A stretch of DNA of 64,000 bases from Granulicella paludicola (lineage in GTDB: Bacteria; Acidobacteriota; Terriglobia; Terriglobales; Acidobacteriaceae), in assembly GCF_025685545.1 (NCBI RefSeq), contig NZ_JAGSYC010000026.1:62001-126000 (forward strand), written 5' to 3'. Numbering within the stretch: position 1 is the first letter of the stretch; the number at the start of each line of letters is the position of its first letter. Both the position numbers and the translations under genes were made by a program. The notes under the pieces were generated by a model. The model saw only the letters and a program-made list of their open reading frames with translations, had not been told where the DNA came from and did not search any database. Shown one piece after another: positions 34,722-44,648 of this stretch.

Positions 34722-36352
34722 TGGCCGACGAGCGTTACGACACACACGACCACACCGACACCGAGCATCGCCTTCCTGCACCGCCGGAGAGCGGGCCTGC
34801 GCACGCGCTGACCGACGGGCACGACTACTATCCGCCTGCACGTCAAAGCGGCGAGCACAAGGAAGGACACGGCAGCCGCAAGCCGCTGTTCTGGTTTGTC
34901 GTTATCTTCCTGCTGCTGGTCATCGCGGTCCTGTTCTTCGGATGGATGGAGCGGCACGGCGATAGCGAAGACACAAAGAAGCGTGCAGACGCGGCGAAGA
35001 ACGCGAAGCCGATCGTCGAAGCGACAAAGTTGCAGCAGCCATACTCCAAAGCCGGCCTGGTGGTGCCGGGTACGACGATCCCGCTGACGCAGGCTTACGT
35101 GTACGCGCGCGCCAACGGCTACCTGAAGAAGCGGTACGTCGATATCGGCGACAAAGTAAAAGCCAACCAACTACTGGCGATCATCGATGCGCCCGATCTT
35201 GACGCACAGGTCTCGCAGGCACGGCAGCAGGTAGCGCAGGCGGAGCAGCAGCTGGAACAGCAGAGGTCGCAGCTGGCCCTGGCGACCGTGACGGTGCAAC
35301 GGTATCGTGTTCTGGTACAGAAGGGTGTGTTCAGCCGCCAGGATGGCGATCAACAGGAGACGAACTACGCTTCTGCCATCGCGAATGTTGCCGCCGCACA
35401 GCGCAACGTCGATGCGTATAAGGCCAATCTGCAGCACCAAATGGCGCTGCAAAGTTACGAGCAGGTGCGCGCGCCATTCGCTGGCGTGATCACCGAGCGC
35501 GACGTAGATGAAGGCGCACTGATCTCGGCTGCGGGCGGGACGTCGGGCGCTCCGGCAGCAGCTCCGCAGGGGCAGAGCTCTAGCACCGGCGGCTCTGCGC
35601 AGGCGGGACAATCGAACAGCGGAGGAAGCTCGGGCAGCTCCGCATCGACAGCGACCTCCGCGCAGACACCCGGACAGGGCGGCCCGCTGTTTGGCATTGC
35701 GCAGGTGCAGCGCTTGCGGATTTTGGTCTCGGTACCGGAAGGATATGCAGCTGCCATCCACACCGGCCAGCAAGCTCCAGTCGCTTTCCAGGAGCTTCAG
35801 GGAGCACCGGTCTACGCGGAGGTTTCCCGTACTTCGAACTCGATCGACGCAAACACACGCACCATGCTGGTGGAGTTGCAGCTGGATAACTCGCAGGGCA
35901 AGCTGATCCCCGGTATGTATGCCGTGGTCACCTTCCCGCCTGCCGCAGGAACGCAGGTTCCTCTGCTGGTGAGTGGCGATGCGATTGCGATTCGGCACGA
36001 TCAGTCTTCTGTGGCGACGGTGGTCGATGGCAAGATTCACTATGTGCCAGTGACGCTCGGCCGCGACTTCGGCACAGCAGTCGAGATTATGACTGGTCTG
36101 AAGGCCGGCGATGTGGTCGTAACCGATGTGACCGATGATGTGGTCGAGGGCGCTCCGGTAGAGGTGCATGAGGCGAAGTCGCCGGAGCAGAAGCCGATGG
36201 CGGCACCGGCACAAAATACACCGCCCGGTGGCAGCACACAGTACGGCAATCAGGGCATCACTGACCAGAATCTGCAGGGACAGCAGACGCAGCAGAATCA
36301 GGGTAAGGGCAGCAACAACAGCAAAAGCAAGAGCAGCGCGAGCAAACCATGA
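34721..36352 (+). CDS. RND efflux periplasmic adaptor (HlyD/MFP family)
   Basis: The 543-residue product has a His/Asp-rich cytosolic N-terminus (1-52), one membrane helix (55-75) and the adaptor body. The body shows a lipoyl-type segment YVYARANGYLKKRYVDIGDKV, cut here to ANGYLKKRYVDIGDKV, a coiled coil at about 160-245 and EQVRAPFAGVITERDVDEG. A Gly/Ser/Gln-rich insertion (about 271-321) interrupts the beta-barrel part before FGIAQVQRLRILVSVPEGY. The C-terminus is Gln/Ser/Lys-rich low complexity. It bridges the pump and outer-membrane factor. Its start overlaps the pump stop, and its stop overlaps the next start (ATGA). Confidence 0.93.
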   Translation: MADERYDTHDHTDTEHRLPAPPESGPAHALTDGHDYYPPARQSGEHKEGHGSRKPLFWFVVIFLLLVIAVLFFGWMERHGDSEDTKKRADAAKNAKPIVEATKLQQPYSKAGLVVPGTTIPLTQAYVYARANGYLKKRYVDIGDKVKANQLLAIIDAPDLDAQVSQARQQVAQAEQQLEQQRSQLALATVTVQRYRVLVQKGVFSRQDGDQQETNYASAIANVAAAQRNVDAYKANLQHQMALQSYEQVRAPFAGVITERDVDEGALISAAGGTSGAPAAAPQGQSSSTGGSAQAGQSNSGGSSGSSASTATSAQTPGQGGPLFGIAQVQRLRILVSVPEGYAAAIHTGQQAPVAFQELQGAPVYAEVSRTSNSIDANTRTMLVELQLDNSQGKLIPGMYAVVTFPPAAGTQVPLLVSGDAIAIRHDQSSVATVVDGKIHYVPVTLGRDFGTAVEIMTGLKAGDVVVTDVTDDVVEGAPVEVHEAKSPEQKPMAAPAQNTPPGGSTQYGNQGITDQNLQGQQTQQNQGKGSNNSKSKSSASKP

Positions 36353-38499
36353 CCCCTCGTAATAAGTATGCATACCGAAAGGGCGCGCTGGCAGCGGCGT
36401 TGATGCTGACCGGCGGCGCGATGCGAGCACAGTCGCCTTCGCCGGCGCTGCCGCCGCAGACGCAACTCCCCGCGCTAAGCCCGGCGCCGACGCAGAGTTC
36501 GGTACCGCCTGATCCTGCGAAGAACAACCCGCAGACTATCGTGAGCCCGCTCGCTGGCCGCGTACAGACGCCGGATGCACCCACGCCGCAGATGCGTCAC
36601 GCGGAGGAGACGAACGCTGCGCCCACGCGCGAGGCTGTGCGGGGACTGACGCCGTCGTTTCTCGGCTTCCTCGGGCCGTACCATCCTGCTACCGTGCCGC
36701 CGCTGTTCCCCGGCGATGCTACTCGACTAAAGGCGCTGGTGCGTGATGGCAAACTTTACCTCACGCTGCAGGATGCACTCGCGCTTGCACTAGAGAACAA
36801 TCTCGACGTAGAGACCGAGCGCTATAACCTTGTACTGGCGCAGACCGACAGCGTCCGTGCGGCTGGTGGTGGAAGCCTTCGCGGGATCGACTACACCGTG
36901 CAACTACCGCCGAACGGCGTGGGCGGCCCAGGTTCGCCACTGCTGAATGCGAGCACCGTCAATCCGAATCCGACGACGCCGACGGTGACCGACCTTACGA
37001 GTTTGAATTCGACAGCACAGCAGACGCAGTCGCTCGCCGAGACGACGACAGCGTATGCCACGGGTCCGAACATTCCACTGTTCGATCCGCAGTTCATTCT
37101 GGACGGTGGCTACCTGCGCCGCTCGAACTCGGTGACGCTCACTTCGACGACTACCGCAACTGGGACTGGTACTGGCACAGGTTCCACGAGCGGAGTCGTT
37201 CAGACGCAGCCGCTGGACTTTGTCGCTGCGAACGCCGCGTATTTGCAGGGATTTTCGACTGGCCTGCAGTTGGAGGCGCTCGGCAACAACGCCTCCGCTG
37301 TGCAGTATGGGTCGACAAAGCAGCTTGATCCTTTCTCTTCTCCCAGCGCTTCGGTCACGCTGACGCAGCCTCTGCTGCGCGGCTTTGGTCGAGGCGTGAA
37401 TCTTCGTTACCTCCGCATCGCAAGCGCCGACAAGAAGATCTCTCGCCTGCTCTTTGAGCAGCAGGTGATGGAGACCATCTATGGCACATCGCGGCTGTAC
37501 TTCGATCTGGTGTCGCTGGGCGAGAACGTGCGTGTGCAGCAAGAGTCGCTGCGTGCCGCGACGAAGGTACGCGAGGACGATGAGAACCAGGAGCAGCAGG
37601 GCACGCTGGCTCCGATTGAGCTGACACGTGCACGAGCGCTCGAGAGCTCCACGCGCTTCGCGTTGATCCAGGCACAGGGACTGTACAAGCAGGAAGAGAT
37701 CATTCTGCGAAATGAGCTGCTACGCTCTGCTTCGCCTGTGTTCCAGGCAGAGCTCGACAGCTTCAAAGAGATTGTGCCGACCGACACCATCACCGTTCCT
37801 GCACAGCTTGAGGATTTGAACGTGCCGACGCTGGTGGGTGAAGCGCTGACGCAACGTCCGGACCTGGCGCAGGCTTCGCTGCAGGTGGAAGCTGGCAAGA
37901 TCAGCGCGCGTGCAAGCCGTAATGCTGCGCTGCCACAGCTGAACGTTTACGCGAATGCAGCAACACGCTCTGCCAGCGAACAGCCGTACGAGACGCTCGG
38001 CAGCACTGGCACGGGCCTGCCGACGAACCCGACGCTGCTCTCCACGGGCGGCACCCGGGTTTCGACGATCTACCAGGCGGGCGTGCAGTTGACGCTGCCT
38101 TTGCGCAATCGGGTAGCCGAGAGCGATGCTGCTCGCGATACCGTGCAGTTGCGGCAGGTGCAGAGCCGCACGGAGAAGCTTTCTGCGACGGTGCGCCAGG
38201 ATGTAGAGACGGCGGTAGTTGCTCTACAGACGGCGCAGGCCTCTTATGAGGCTGCAGCGCAGAGCCGCGATTATCAGTCGCAGCTGCTCGACGCAGAGCG
38301 CGACAAGCTCTCGGTAGGGCAATCCACTGCTGCGAACGTGTTGCAGAATGAGGCTTACCTGGCGCAAGCGCGATCGACTGAAATTGCGGCGCGATCGAAC
38401 TGGATCAAGGCACGCATTCAACTCGACTACGCGCTGGGCGATCTGCTGGAGAAAAATCACATCGAGCTGGATGACGCGATCCGAGGCAATCTTCGCTAA
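36349..38499 (+). CDS. TolC-like outer-membrane efflux protein
   Basis: The 716-residue product has a signal peptide (about 1-28) and a long Pro-rich segment (about 29-80), then two outer-membrane-efflux repeats (about 135-425 and 460-705). Landmarks are LTLQDALALALENNLDVETE and LTQRPDLAQASLQVEAGKI. It is about 200 residues longer than typical TolC. The extra length is in the N-terminal Pro-rich part and in a Thr/Gly-rich insertion near 260-285 (TATGTGTGTGSTSG). It forms the outer-membrane exit duct for the pump encoded upstream. The 4-bp overlap with the adaptor gene shows coupling. It ends five bases before a very long inverted repeat. Confidence 0.93.
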   Translation: MTPRNKYAYRKGALAAALMLTGGAMRAQSPSPALPPQTQLPALSPAPTQSSVPPDPAKNNPQTIVSPLAGRVQTPDAPTPQMRHAEETNAAPTREAVRGLTPSFLGFLGPYHPATVPPLFPGDATRLKALVRDGKLYLTLQDALALALENNLDVETERYNLVLAQTDSVRAAGGGSLRGIDYTVQLPPNGVGGPGSPLLNASTVNPNPTTPTVTDLTSLNSTAQQTQSLAETTTAYATGPNIPLFDPQFILDGGYLRRSNSVTLTSTTTATGTGTGTGSTSGVVQTQPLDFVAANAAYLQGFSTGLQLEALGNNASAVQYGSTKQLDPFSSPSASVTLTQPLLRGFGRGVNLRYLRIASADKKISRLLFEQQVMETIYGTSRLYFDLVSLGENVRVQQESLRAATKVREDDENQEQQGTLAPIELTRARALESSTRFALIQAQGLYKQEEIILRNELLRSASPVFQAELDSFKEIVPTDTITVPAQLEDLNVPTLVGEALTQRPDLAQASLQVEAGKISARASRNAALPQLNVYANAATRSASEQPYETLGSTGTGLPTNPTLLSTGGTRVSTIYQAGVQLTLPLRNRVAESDAARDTVQLRQVQSRTEKLSATVRQDVETAVVALQTAQASYEAAAQSRDYQSQLLDAERDKLSVGQSTAANVLQNEAYLAQARSTEIAARSNWIKARIQLDYALGDLLEKNHIELDDAIRGNLR

Positions 38500-38503
38500 G
38501 AGG

Positions 38504-38570
38504 TCGCCATCACCAGTAATCACAAAGGCCCTCCGCGATGGAGGGCCTTTGTGATTACTGGTGATGGCGA
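38504..38570. terminator. 31-bp perfect inverted repeat, bidirectional terminator between efflux operon and typA
   Basis: The left arm 38504-38534 pairs perfectly with the right arm 38540-38570 around a 5-base loop. The inner part (aaaggccctcc/ggagggccttt) is a classic two-way terminator. The outer 20 bp on each side make it much longer than usual. It begins 4 bases after the TolC-like stop and ends 3 bases before the typA stop. Confidence 0.85.
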
Positions 38571-38573
38571 AGG

Positions 38574-40406
38574 TTACTCGAGTGTGCTGCCGCCGCGCGT
38601 ACCCTTGGGACGACGGTTCGCCGCGAGGATCTTCTTACGCATGCGGAGCGACTTCGGCGTTACCTCGACGAGTTCGTCGTCTGCGATGAACTCAATTGAC
38701 TGCTCCAGCGTGAGAGCCTTGAACGGAACGAGTCGGACCGCGTCATCCGAGCCAGAGGCGCGCATGTTGGTCAGCTTCTTTTCGCGAACGCAGTTCACGT
38801 CAAGATCGTTATCGCGCGAGTGTTCGCCGATGATCATGCCCTCGTAGACCTCCACGCCGTCGCCGAGGAACAGGATGCCGCGCTCTTGAGTTCCATCGAG
38901 GGCATACAGGGTCGTAATGCCCTGGCGATCGGAGATCAGCGCGCCGGAAGGACGCTGCGGGATCTCGCCCTGGTAGGGAATGTATTCGCCTGCGATCGAG
39001 TTCATGATGATGGTGCCGCGGGTCTCGGTCAGCATTTCGTTGCGCAGACCGATGAGGCCGCGCGACGGGACCTTGAACTCCATGCGGATACGGCCGGAGC
39101 CGTGGTTCGCCATCTTGGTCATCTCGCCTTTTCTCGGTCCCAACTTCTGGATGACCGTACCCGAGAACTCTTCAGGAACGTCAACCGTAAGGACTTCGGA
39201 GGGCTCCATCAGAGCGCCATCGACACGCTTGGTGACGATGGTGGGACGCGAAACCATGAGCTCGAAGCCTTCGCGACGCATCATTTCGATGAGCACGGAG
39301 AGCTGCAGTTCACCACGGCCCAGCACCTTGAAGTTATCCGGAGTACCTGTGTCTTCCACGCGGATGGAGACGTTGGTCAGCAGCTCGCGCTCAAGGCGCT
39401 CCTTGATGTTACGGCTGGTGACGAGCTTGCCTTCCTTACCGGCGAAGGGGCCGTTGTTGACCGAGAAGACCATCGCGATGGTCGGCTCGTCAATCTTGAT
39501 GATCGGCAGCGGCTTGGGGTTCTCGAGAGCGCAGAAGCTCTCGCCGATGGTGATCTCGGGGATACCGGCTACGGCGATGATGTCGCCAACGGTGGTCTCC
39601 GTGGTGTCAACGCGCTTGAGGCCGTCGAAGGTGAAGAGCTTGGTGATCTTTACGGTTTCGAGCTTGCCGTCGACCTTCGAGAGATTGATCTCCTGGCCGA
39701 TCTTGAGCGTGCCGTTGAAGACGCGACCGATGGCGAGACGACCGAGGTAATCGGAGTAGTCGAGGTTCGTGACCAGCACCTGCAGGTCGCCATCAGCGGT
39801 GCCAGGCGCTGCGGGGATCGTCTTGAAGATCAGCTCGAAGAGCGGCTGCAGATCGGTACCCGGTACAGCCAGGTCCATCGTCGCGGTGCCAGCCTTGCCG
39901 TTCGTGTAGATGACCGGGAAGTCGAGAACTGACTCGTCGGCATCGAGATCGATGAACAGGTCATAGACCTCGTTCAGTACTTCCTGGGGACGTGCATCGG
40001 GACGATCGATCTTGTTGACGACGACAATCGGGGTCAGCTTCGCTTCAAGCGCCTTTGAGAGCACGTAGCGGGTTTGCGGCAGCGGACCTTCCGAAGCATC
40101 CACGAGCAGAACGACGCCGTCGACCATCTTGAGAGCGCGCTCTACTTCGCCGCCGAAGTCGGCGTGGCCCGGGGTGTCGACGATGTTGATCTTCGAATCC
40201 TTGTAGTGGATGGCCGTGTTCTTGGCGAGAATGGTGATACCACGCTCTTTTTCGAGGTCGTTGGAGTCCATGACGCGCTCGACGACGGCTTCATTTGTGC
40301 GGAAGGTACCGGACTGGCGCAGCATGGCGTCGACGAGGGTAGTCTTACCGTGATCGACGTGGGCGATGATGGCGATATTACGAATGGCTTCTGTTGAAGT
40401 GCTCAC
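38574..40406 (-). CDS. typA: TypA/BipA ribosome-associated GTPase
   Basis: The 610-residue product is a translational GTPase. G motifs are [24 protein letters not shown] and [10 protein letters not shown]. Domain II, the EF-G-like domains and the BipA-specific C-terminus follow (about 200-600), with [16 protein letters not shown] and [13 protein letters not shown] typical of the family. It binds 70S ribosomes and assists large-subunit assembly, especially under stress or cold. The start is GTG ([13 protein letters not shown]) and no SD is visible. Its terminator is shared with the efflux operon. Confidence 0.96.
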   Translation of the reverse strand: MSTSTEAIRNIAIIAHVDHGKTTLVDAMLRQSGTFRTNEAVVERVMDSNDLEKERGITILAKNTAIHYKDSKINIVDTPGHADFGGEVERALKMVDGVVLLVDASEGPLPQTRYVLSKALEAKLTPIVVVNKIDRPDARPQEVLNEVYDLFIDLDADESVLDFPVIYTNGKAGTATMDLAVPGTDLQPLFELIFKTIPAAPGTADGDLQVLVTNLDYSDYLGRLAIGRVFNGTLKIGQEINLSKVDGKLETVKITKLFTFDGLKRVDTTETTVGDIIAVAGIPEITIGESFCALENPKPLPIIKIDEPTIAMVFSVNNGPFAGKEGKLVTSRNIKERLERELLTNVSIRVEDTGTPDNFKVLGRGELQLSVLIEMMRREGFELMVSRPTIVTKRVDGALMEPSEVLTVDVPEEFSGTVIQKLGPRKGEMTKMANHGSGRIRMEFKVPSRGLIGLRNEMLTETRGTIIMNSIAGEYIPYQGEIPQRPSGALISDRQGITTLYALDGTQERGILFLGDGVEVYEGMIIGEHSRDNDLDVNCVREKKLTNMRASGSDDAVRLVPFKALTLEQSIEFIADDELVEVTPKSLRMRKKILAANRRPKGTRGGSTLE

Positions 40407-40733
40407 AGCGGAGGGGGTTTCCTATTCTGACAGTCTGGTGTTGCGGTCTGGAAAATCGTTGGCTAGTACGGGAGTCTCGTTTTACGGAGTTGCCGCGTAC
40501 AGGCGGCACGCACCGAGCGTCAGCCAAGGATCGTACGCAGACTCGCGCGGGTCTTCGCGGGTCTTCACAACAGGACAAAATGGCGAAGAGCGCGTCACCT
40601 TTATTCTACCTGAGACGACCCTGTCTTCGATGCCTGTTCGCTTCAATAGCCGATGAATCACAATTTTGGAGGGCGGGATTTCTGCTGCGGAGGACGTCCC
40701 GAACTCCGTGAGCATCCCCTATACTGAACGCTC
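40407..40733. promoter_or_regulatory. 327-bp divergent promoter region between typA and the ATP-grasp gene
   Basis: No gene is visible. A TATACT hexamer at 40720-40725 lies only eight bases before the ATP-grasp ATG, and no SD precedes that ATG, so a leaderless transcript is possible. No matching -35 box is clear. The typA GTG also lacks an SD. Confidence 0.3.
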
Positions 40734-42221
40734 ATGGACAATATCTCGGCTGATGCTCTGCAGAAAGTTCAATCTGGCCAAATAGATCTCGCTGCGCTGA
40801 AGAAGTATGCGCTCGACCACGCGTACGACGAGATGTTTGCCGCACCGGGACAGCTGCGCGAAAACTATATGCCGCTGCTGGACCACTTCGGCTCGCTGCC
40901 GCCCGATGAGTTGCAGCGCCGGAAGCAGGCTGCGGACCTCAGCTTCCTGAATCAAGGGATCACCTTTACGGTCTATGGTCGCGAAGAGGGCACGGAGAAG
41001 ATCTTTCCGTATGACCTGATCCCGCGGATCATCACCTCTGCGGAGTGGGAGAGGGTCGAGCGCGGCCTGACGCAGCGCATCACCGCGCTGAACCTGTTCC
41101 TGAAAGATATTTATAACGATGGCCGCATCCTGAAGGACGGCATCGTACCGCGAGAGCTGGTGTATAGCTGCCCGCAGTATCGCCGCCAGATGATGGGCCT
41201 CGAAGTGCCGCGCAATGTGTATGTTGCGGTCTGCGGCACCGATCTGATTCGCCTGGAAAACGGCGACTTCGTCGTGCTCGAAGACAATCTCCGCGTGCCC
41301 TCGGGGGTGAGCTACATGCTCACCAACCGGCGCGTGATGAAGCGGATCTTTCCGCAGCTCTTTCGGCATTACAACGTGAAGCCGATCGAGCAATACACAC
41401 AGTTGCTGCTGGGCACGCTGCGTTCACTCTCTCCGGAGGGCCGCCCCGAGCCGAACATCGTGCTGCTCTCGCCGGGCGTCTTCAACTCGGCGTACTTTGA
41501 GCACGCGTACCTTGCGCGCCAGATGGGCATCGAGCTGGTCGAAGGCCGCGATCTTGTAGTGCACGACAACATCTGCTACATGCGGACAACCAGCGGCCTG
41601 CGCCGCGTGGACGTGATCTATCGCCGCGTGGATGACGACTTTATCGATCCGCTCAGCTTCCGTCCGGATTCGATCCTTGGCGTGGCTGGTCTCTTCAATG
41701 CGTACCGCGCTGGCAACGTCACGCTGGCGAATGCCTTTGGCACCGGTGTCGCGGATGATAAGGCGCTATACGCATTCGTGCCGAGCATCATCAAGTACTA
41801 CCTCAGCGAAGAGCCGATCCTGCAGAACGTGAAGACCTACCTCTGCGCGATCGACAAAGAGCGGGACTATGTAATCGCCAACCTCGACAAGCTGGTGGTG
41901 AAGGCGGTGGGCGAATCCGGCGGCTACGGCATGCTGATCGGCACGCAGTCCTCGAAAAAGGAGCGCGAGGTCTTCGCTGAGAAGATCAAGGCGAATCCAC
42001 GGAACTACATTGCTCAGCCGACGATCAGCTTCTCGCGAGCTCCGTGCCTCATCGGCGACGAGTTCGAACCGCGCCATGTCGATCTGCGCCCCTATGTGCT
42101 GTACGGAGATAAAGTGCGCATCGTGCCCGGTGGCCTGACGCGCGTTGCTCTCAAGCAGGGCTCGCTTGTTGTAAATAGCTCGCAGGGTGGCGGCAGTAAG
42201 GACACCTGGGTGCTGAGCTAG
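40734..42221 (+). CDS. Circularly permuted type 2 ATP-grasp protein
   Basis: The 495-residue cytosolic protein matches the permuted ATP-grasp family formerly split as DUF404 and DUF407. Landmarks are [20 protein letters not shown] near the start, [20 protein letters not shown] (the nucleotide/metal-binding end of the fold), [20 protein letters not shown] and [19 protein letters not shown]-grasp enzymes join a carboxylate to an amine through an acylphosphate. In this family the product is unknown; gene-neighbourhood studies propose peptide or amide bond formation with alpha-E and transglutaminase partners. Both partners lie downstream here but after two other genes. Confidence 0.94.
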   Translation: MDNISADALQKVQSGQIDLAALKKYALDHAYDEMFAAPGQLRENYMPLLDHFGSLPPDELQRRKQAADLSFLNQGITFTVYGREEGTEKIFPYDLIPRIITSAEWERVERGLTQRITALNLFLKDIYNDGRILKDGIVPRELVYSCPQYRRQMMGLEVPRNVYVAVCGTDLIRLENGDFVVLEDNLRVPSGVSYMLTNRRVMKRIFPQLFRHYNVKPIEQYTQLLLGTLRSLSPEGRPEPNIVLLSPGVFNSAYFEHAYLARQMGIELVEGRDLVVHDNICYMRTTSGLRRVDVIYRRVDDDFIDPLSFRPDSILGVAGLFNAYRAGNVTLANAFGTGVADDKALYAFVPSIIKYYLSEEPILQNVKTYLCAIDKERDYVIANLDKLVVKAVGESGGYGMLIGTQSSKKEREVFAEKIKANPRNYIAQPTISFSRAPCLIGDEFEPRHVDLRPYVLYGDKVRIVPGGLTRVALKQGSLVVNSSQGGGSKDTWVLS

Positions 42222-42277
42222 CTGCGATAAACTAGACGCAGAGGCCTACGCAGTCACGGCCCAACAGGAACAGGGGT

Positions 42278-43426
42278 ATGCGAGCAGGTACGGTGGTTCG
42301 AAACATCTTCTCCTCAGTCAGAGCAATCGCTCTGGTGTGCCTTGTGCTGGGAGTGCGCTGTGCCCACGCCGACGACCTGAAGCCGCGCGTCATCGTCTTC
42401 GTCCACGGCCTGCATGGTGACCGCGAGACCTGGGTGGGAGCGAACGGTTCTTACTGGCCCGATATGCTGCGCGTCGATCCGCGCTTTCAAAAGTCCGATG
42501 TCTTCGTGTCCGCCTATCCCACACCTTCCTCCAGTGGACAGTACTCCACCAAGCAACTGGCGGATCGGCTTTGGAAACAACTAAAAGATAACCGCGTCTG
42601 GGATCATCGCGAGGTCGTGTTTATCGCTCACTCGCTGGGCGGGCTGATTACGGAAGAGATGCTGCTCAGCCATCCGGCCGAGGCTGCGAAGACGCGCTTC
42701 ATCGTTTCGTATGCCACGCCTCATGAGGGCTCGTTTGTCGCCAGCTTCGCGAAGATCTACGACAGCGATCCCCTGCTGACCGATCTGAGCGACAGCAATG
42801 ACAACAGCTTTCTGCAGAATCTGGAGTTGCAGTGGCGTAGCAATCCAGTGGATGTGCGCATTCATCGCTACTGCGCGTATGAGACGCTCGACACTGCTGC
42901 AGGCGAAGGCATTGGGCGTTATCTGCGAGCGCACACGCGTGTTGTCAGCTATTACAGCGCCACCTACGGCTGCGACACGGACACGCCGCCGCAGAAGATC
43001 AACGCCGACCACATCGGCATCGTGAAGCCTACGGACCGCAACTCCGACGCCTATGCTTTTTTCTCGCGCGTCTACCATGCGAACCCAATCCTCGACATCA
43101 CTGAGTCCATGCGTGACTACAAGGTTGGCGGTCTCAACGTCGACTGCAACAAGACGGCATCGAGCAACGATCTTCAGGTACCTGTGGCGCTCGACCCGAG
43201 CCTGCATGAGCACGTGCTGAGCGCAACGGCGGAGCTTGTCGATCGCCAGAAGATTCGTGACGTGACTGACCCGATTGTGACGAAGATCGATCCCAATGGC
43301 GTCGCGCACGTAAGCTACTCGTTTCGAGGTGATGGCCGCGGACTGGGCATACTCGGCTGCCCTGCTGGTCATGCTGCGGTGCTCGTCCACTTCAAGGTCC
43401 GCAGCGAGATTCCGGAGAAGGAATAG
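42278..43426 (+). CDS. Exported alpha/beta hydrolase (lipase/esterase-like)
   Basis: The 382-residue product has a signal peptide (about 12-31, cleaved near CAHADD). The hydrolase core includes the oxyanion loop VFVHGLHGD (41-48), nucleophile Ser119 in FIAHSLGGLITEEML, and the likely catalytic His245 in NADHIGIVKP. The C-terminal 120 residues are beta-rich and unassigned. It hydrolyses an unknown ester or amide in the periplasm. It sits between the ATP-grasp and alpha-E genes. Its stop shares a base with the GTG start of the next gene, so those two are probably coupled. AGGA lies about eight bases before the ATG. Confidence 0.88.
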   Translation: MRAGTVVRNIFSSVRAIALVCLVLGVRCAHADDLKPRVIVFVHGLHGDRETWVGANGSYWPDMLRVDPRFQKSDVFVSAYPTPSSSGQYSTKQLADRLWKQLKDNRVWDHREVVFIAHSLGGLITEEMLLSHPAEAAKTRFIVSYATPHEGSFVASFAKIYDSDPLLTDLSDSNDNSFLQNLELQWRSNPVDVRIHRYCAYETLDTAAGEGIGRYLRAHTRVVSYYSATYGCDTDTPPQKINADHIGIVKPTDRNSDAYAFFSRVYHANPILDITESMRDYKVGGLNVDCNKTASSNDLQVPVALDPSLHEHVLSATAELVDRQKIRDVTDPIVTKIDPNGVAHVSYSFRGDGRGLGILGCPAGHAAVLVHFKVRSEIPEKE

Positions 43427-44607
43427 TGCCGAATGATGGTGCTGCGATATCTCGTGCGATACGCTTGAGTATGTCCAGCTTGTCTATATCCAGACGGACC
43501 AGCGCCCTTTGCTGTGGCCTGATGATTGCCAGCCTCGCCGCCCCCGCGCAGAAGGTCGTGCTGATTGATCAGGACGGCTCTGGCCCCGGTGGCAGCAACC
43601 AGATGTCGATGATGGTGCTGCTGCAATCACCGCAGGTAAAGGTACTCGGCATCACCATGGTTAGCGGTAATGCGTGGGAGCCGGAAGAGGTAAACCACAC
43701 GCTCCGCATGCTGGAGCTGATCCATCGCACCGACGTTCCAGTTGTGCCAGGTGCTGTCTTCCCTCTGCTGCGCACGGAAGAAGAGTCCAACGAAGAAAAG
43801 GCGACGCTCGGCACGCAGCCCTGGTATGGCGCGTGGGGAGATGTTGCCACGAAGACCAGCGAGCGCACCAGCGCACAGCCGTATCACGGCCCCTTCGTCG
43901 TTCCGAAGCAAGCCGAAGGCGAGCCCACCACCAAGCCGCTCGATGAAGATGCCGCGCATTTTCTCATCCGGCAGGTACACGCGCATCCACACCAGGTAAC
44001 GATCTATGCCGGTGGCCCGCTCACGAACATTGCACTAGCGCTCGCCATCGATCCGCAGTTTGCCGAACTGACCCAGGGCATCGTCATCATGGGCGGCAGC
44101 CTTATGCCCATCACCGATGATCCTGAGTTCGCGACACATCCGCGCCATGAGTTCAACTTCTGGTTCGACCCCGAGGCCGCGCACCTCACCTTCCGCGCCA
44201 AGTGGCCGCGCATCGATCTCACCACCGTAGATATCAGCGTCAAAACACGCTTCACTGAAGCGATGTACGCCGACATTAAGACCTCACCTTCTCCCGCCGC
44301 GCAGTACATCGCGCGCTATACCGGCGAGTTCTACTACCTGTGGGACGAGCTCGAAGCCGCGTCCCTGCTGGACCCGAAGATTATCACCAAAGAGCAGATG
44401 CTTTACGTGGACGTCGACACCGGCCGTGGCCCCAACTACGGAGACACCCTTACATGGACAGCAGCCAACAAACCCAAACGCGCGATGACACCGGTGCACG
44501 TGCAGCAGGACCTCGACTCCACCCGCTTCAACACACTCTTTGTGAATTTGATGAAAGCGGAACCGCTGCCGACTTCGCCGCCACTGCCCTCGGAACGTGT
44601 AAAGTGA
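43426..44607 (+). CDS. Exported nucleoside-hydrolase-family protein with non-canonical Asp motif
   Basis: The 393-residue product belongs to the inosine/uridine-preferring nucleoside hydrolase fold: VKVLGITMVSGNAWEPEEVN, YAGGPLTNIALALAI, GIVIMGGSLM and EFNFWFDPEAAHLTF. The usual N-terminal DTDPGxDD calcium/ribose motif is replaced by DQDGSGPGGSN, lacking the paired Asp, so catalysis may differ. The GTG start has GGAG eight bases upstream and overlaps the previous stop. An ATG at 43471 gives a shorter signal peptide (SRRTSALCCGLMIASLAAPAQ region). Either way export is predicted. It would cleave the N-glycosidic bond of exogenous nucleosides if active. Confidence 0.85.
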   Translation: MPNDGAAISRAIRLSMSSLSISRRTSALCCGLMIASLAAPAQKVVLIDQDGSGPGGSNQMSMMVLLQSPQVKVLGITMVSGNAWEPEEVNHTLRMLELIHRTDVPVVPGAVFPLLRTEEESNEEKATLGTQPWYGAWGDVATKTSERTSAQPYHGPFVVPKQAEGEPTTKPLDEDAAHFLIRQVHAHPHQVTIYAGGPLTNIALALAIDPQFAELTQGIVIMGGSLMPITDDPEFATHPRHEFNFWFDPEAAHLTFRAKWPRIDLTTVDISVKTRFTEAMYADIKTSPSPAAQYIARYTGEFYYLWDELEAASLLDPKIITKEQMLYVDVDTGRGPNYGDTLTWTAANKPKRAMTPVHVQQDLDSTRFNTLFVNLMKAEPLPTSPPLPSERVK

Positions 44608-44648
44608 ATGCACAACCATTCGCATTAGGCAGGAAAGGAGCCGACTCG

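Noticed and set aside
44340-44648. Longer N-terminus for the alpha-E protein
   Set aside because: The extra codons lie within the nucleoside hydrolase gene in another frame; the family begins exactly at the ATG at 44649, which has a strong SD.
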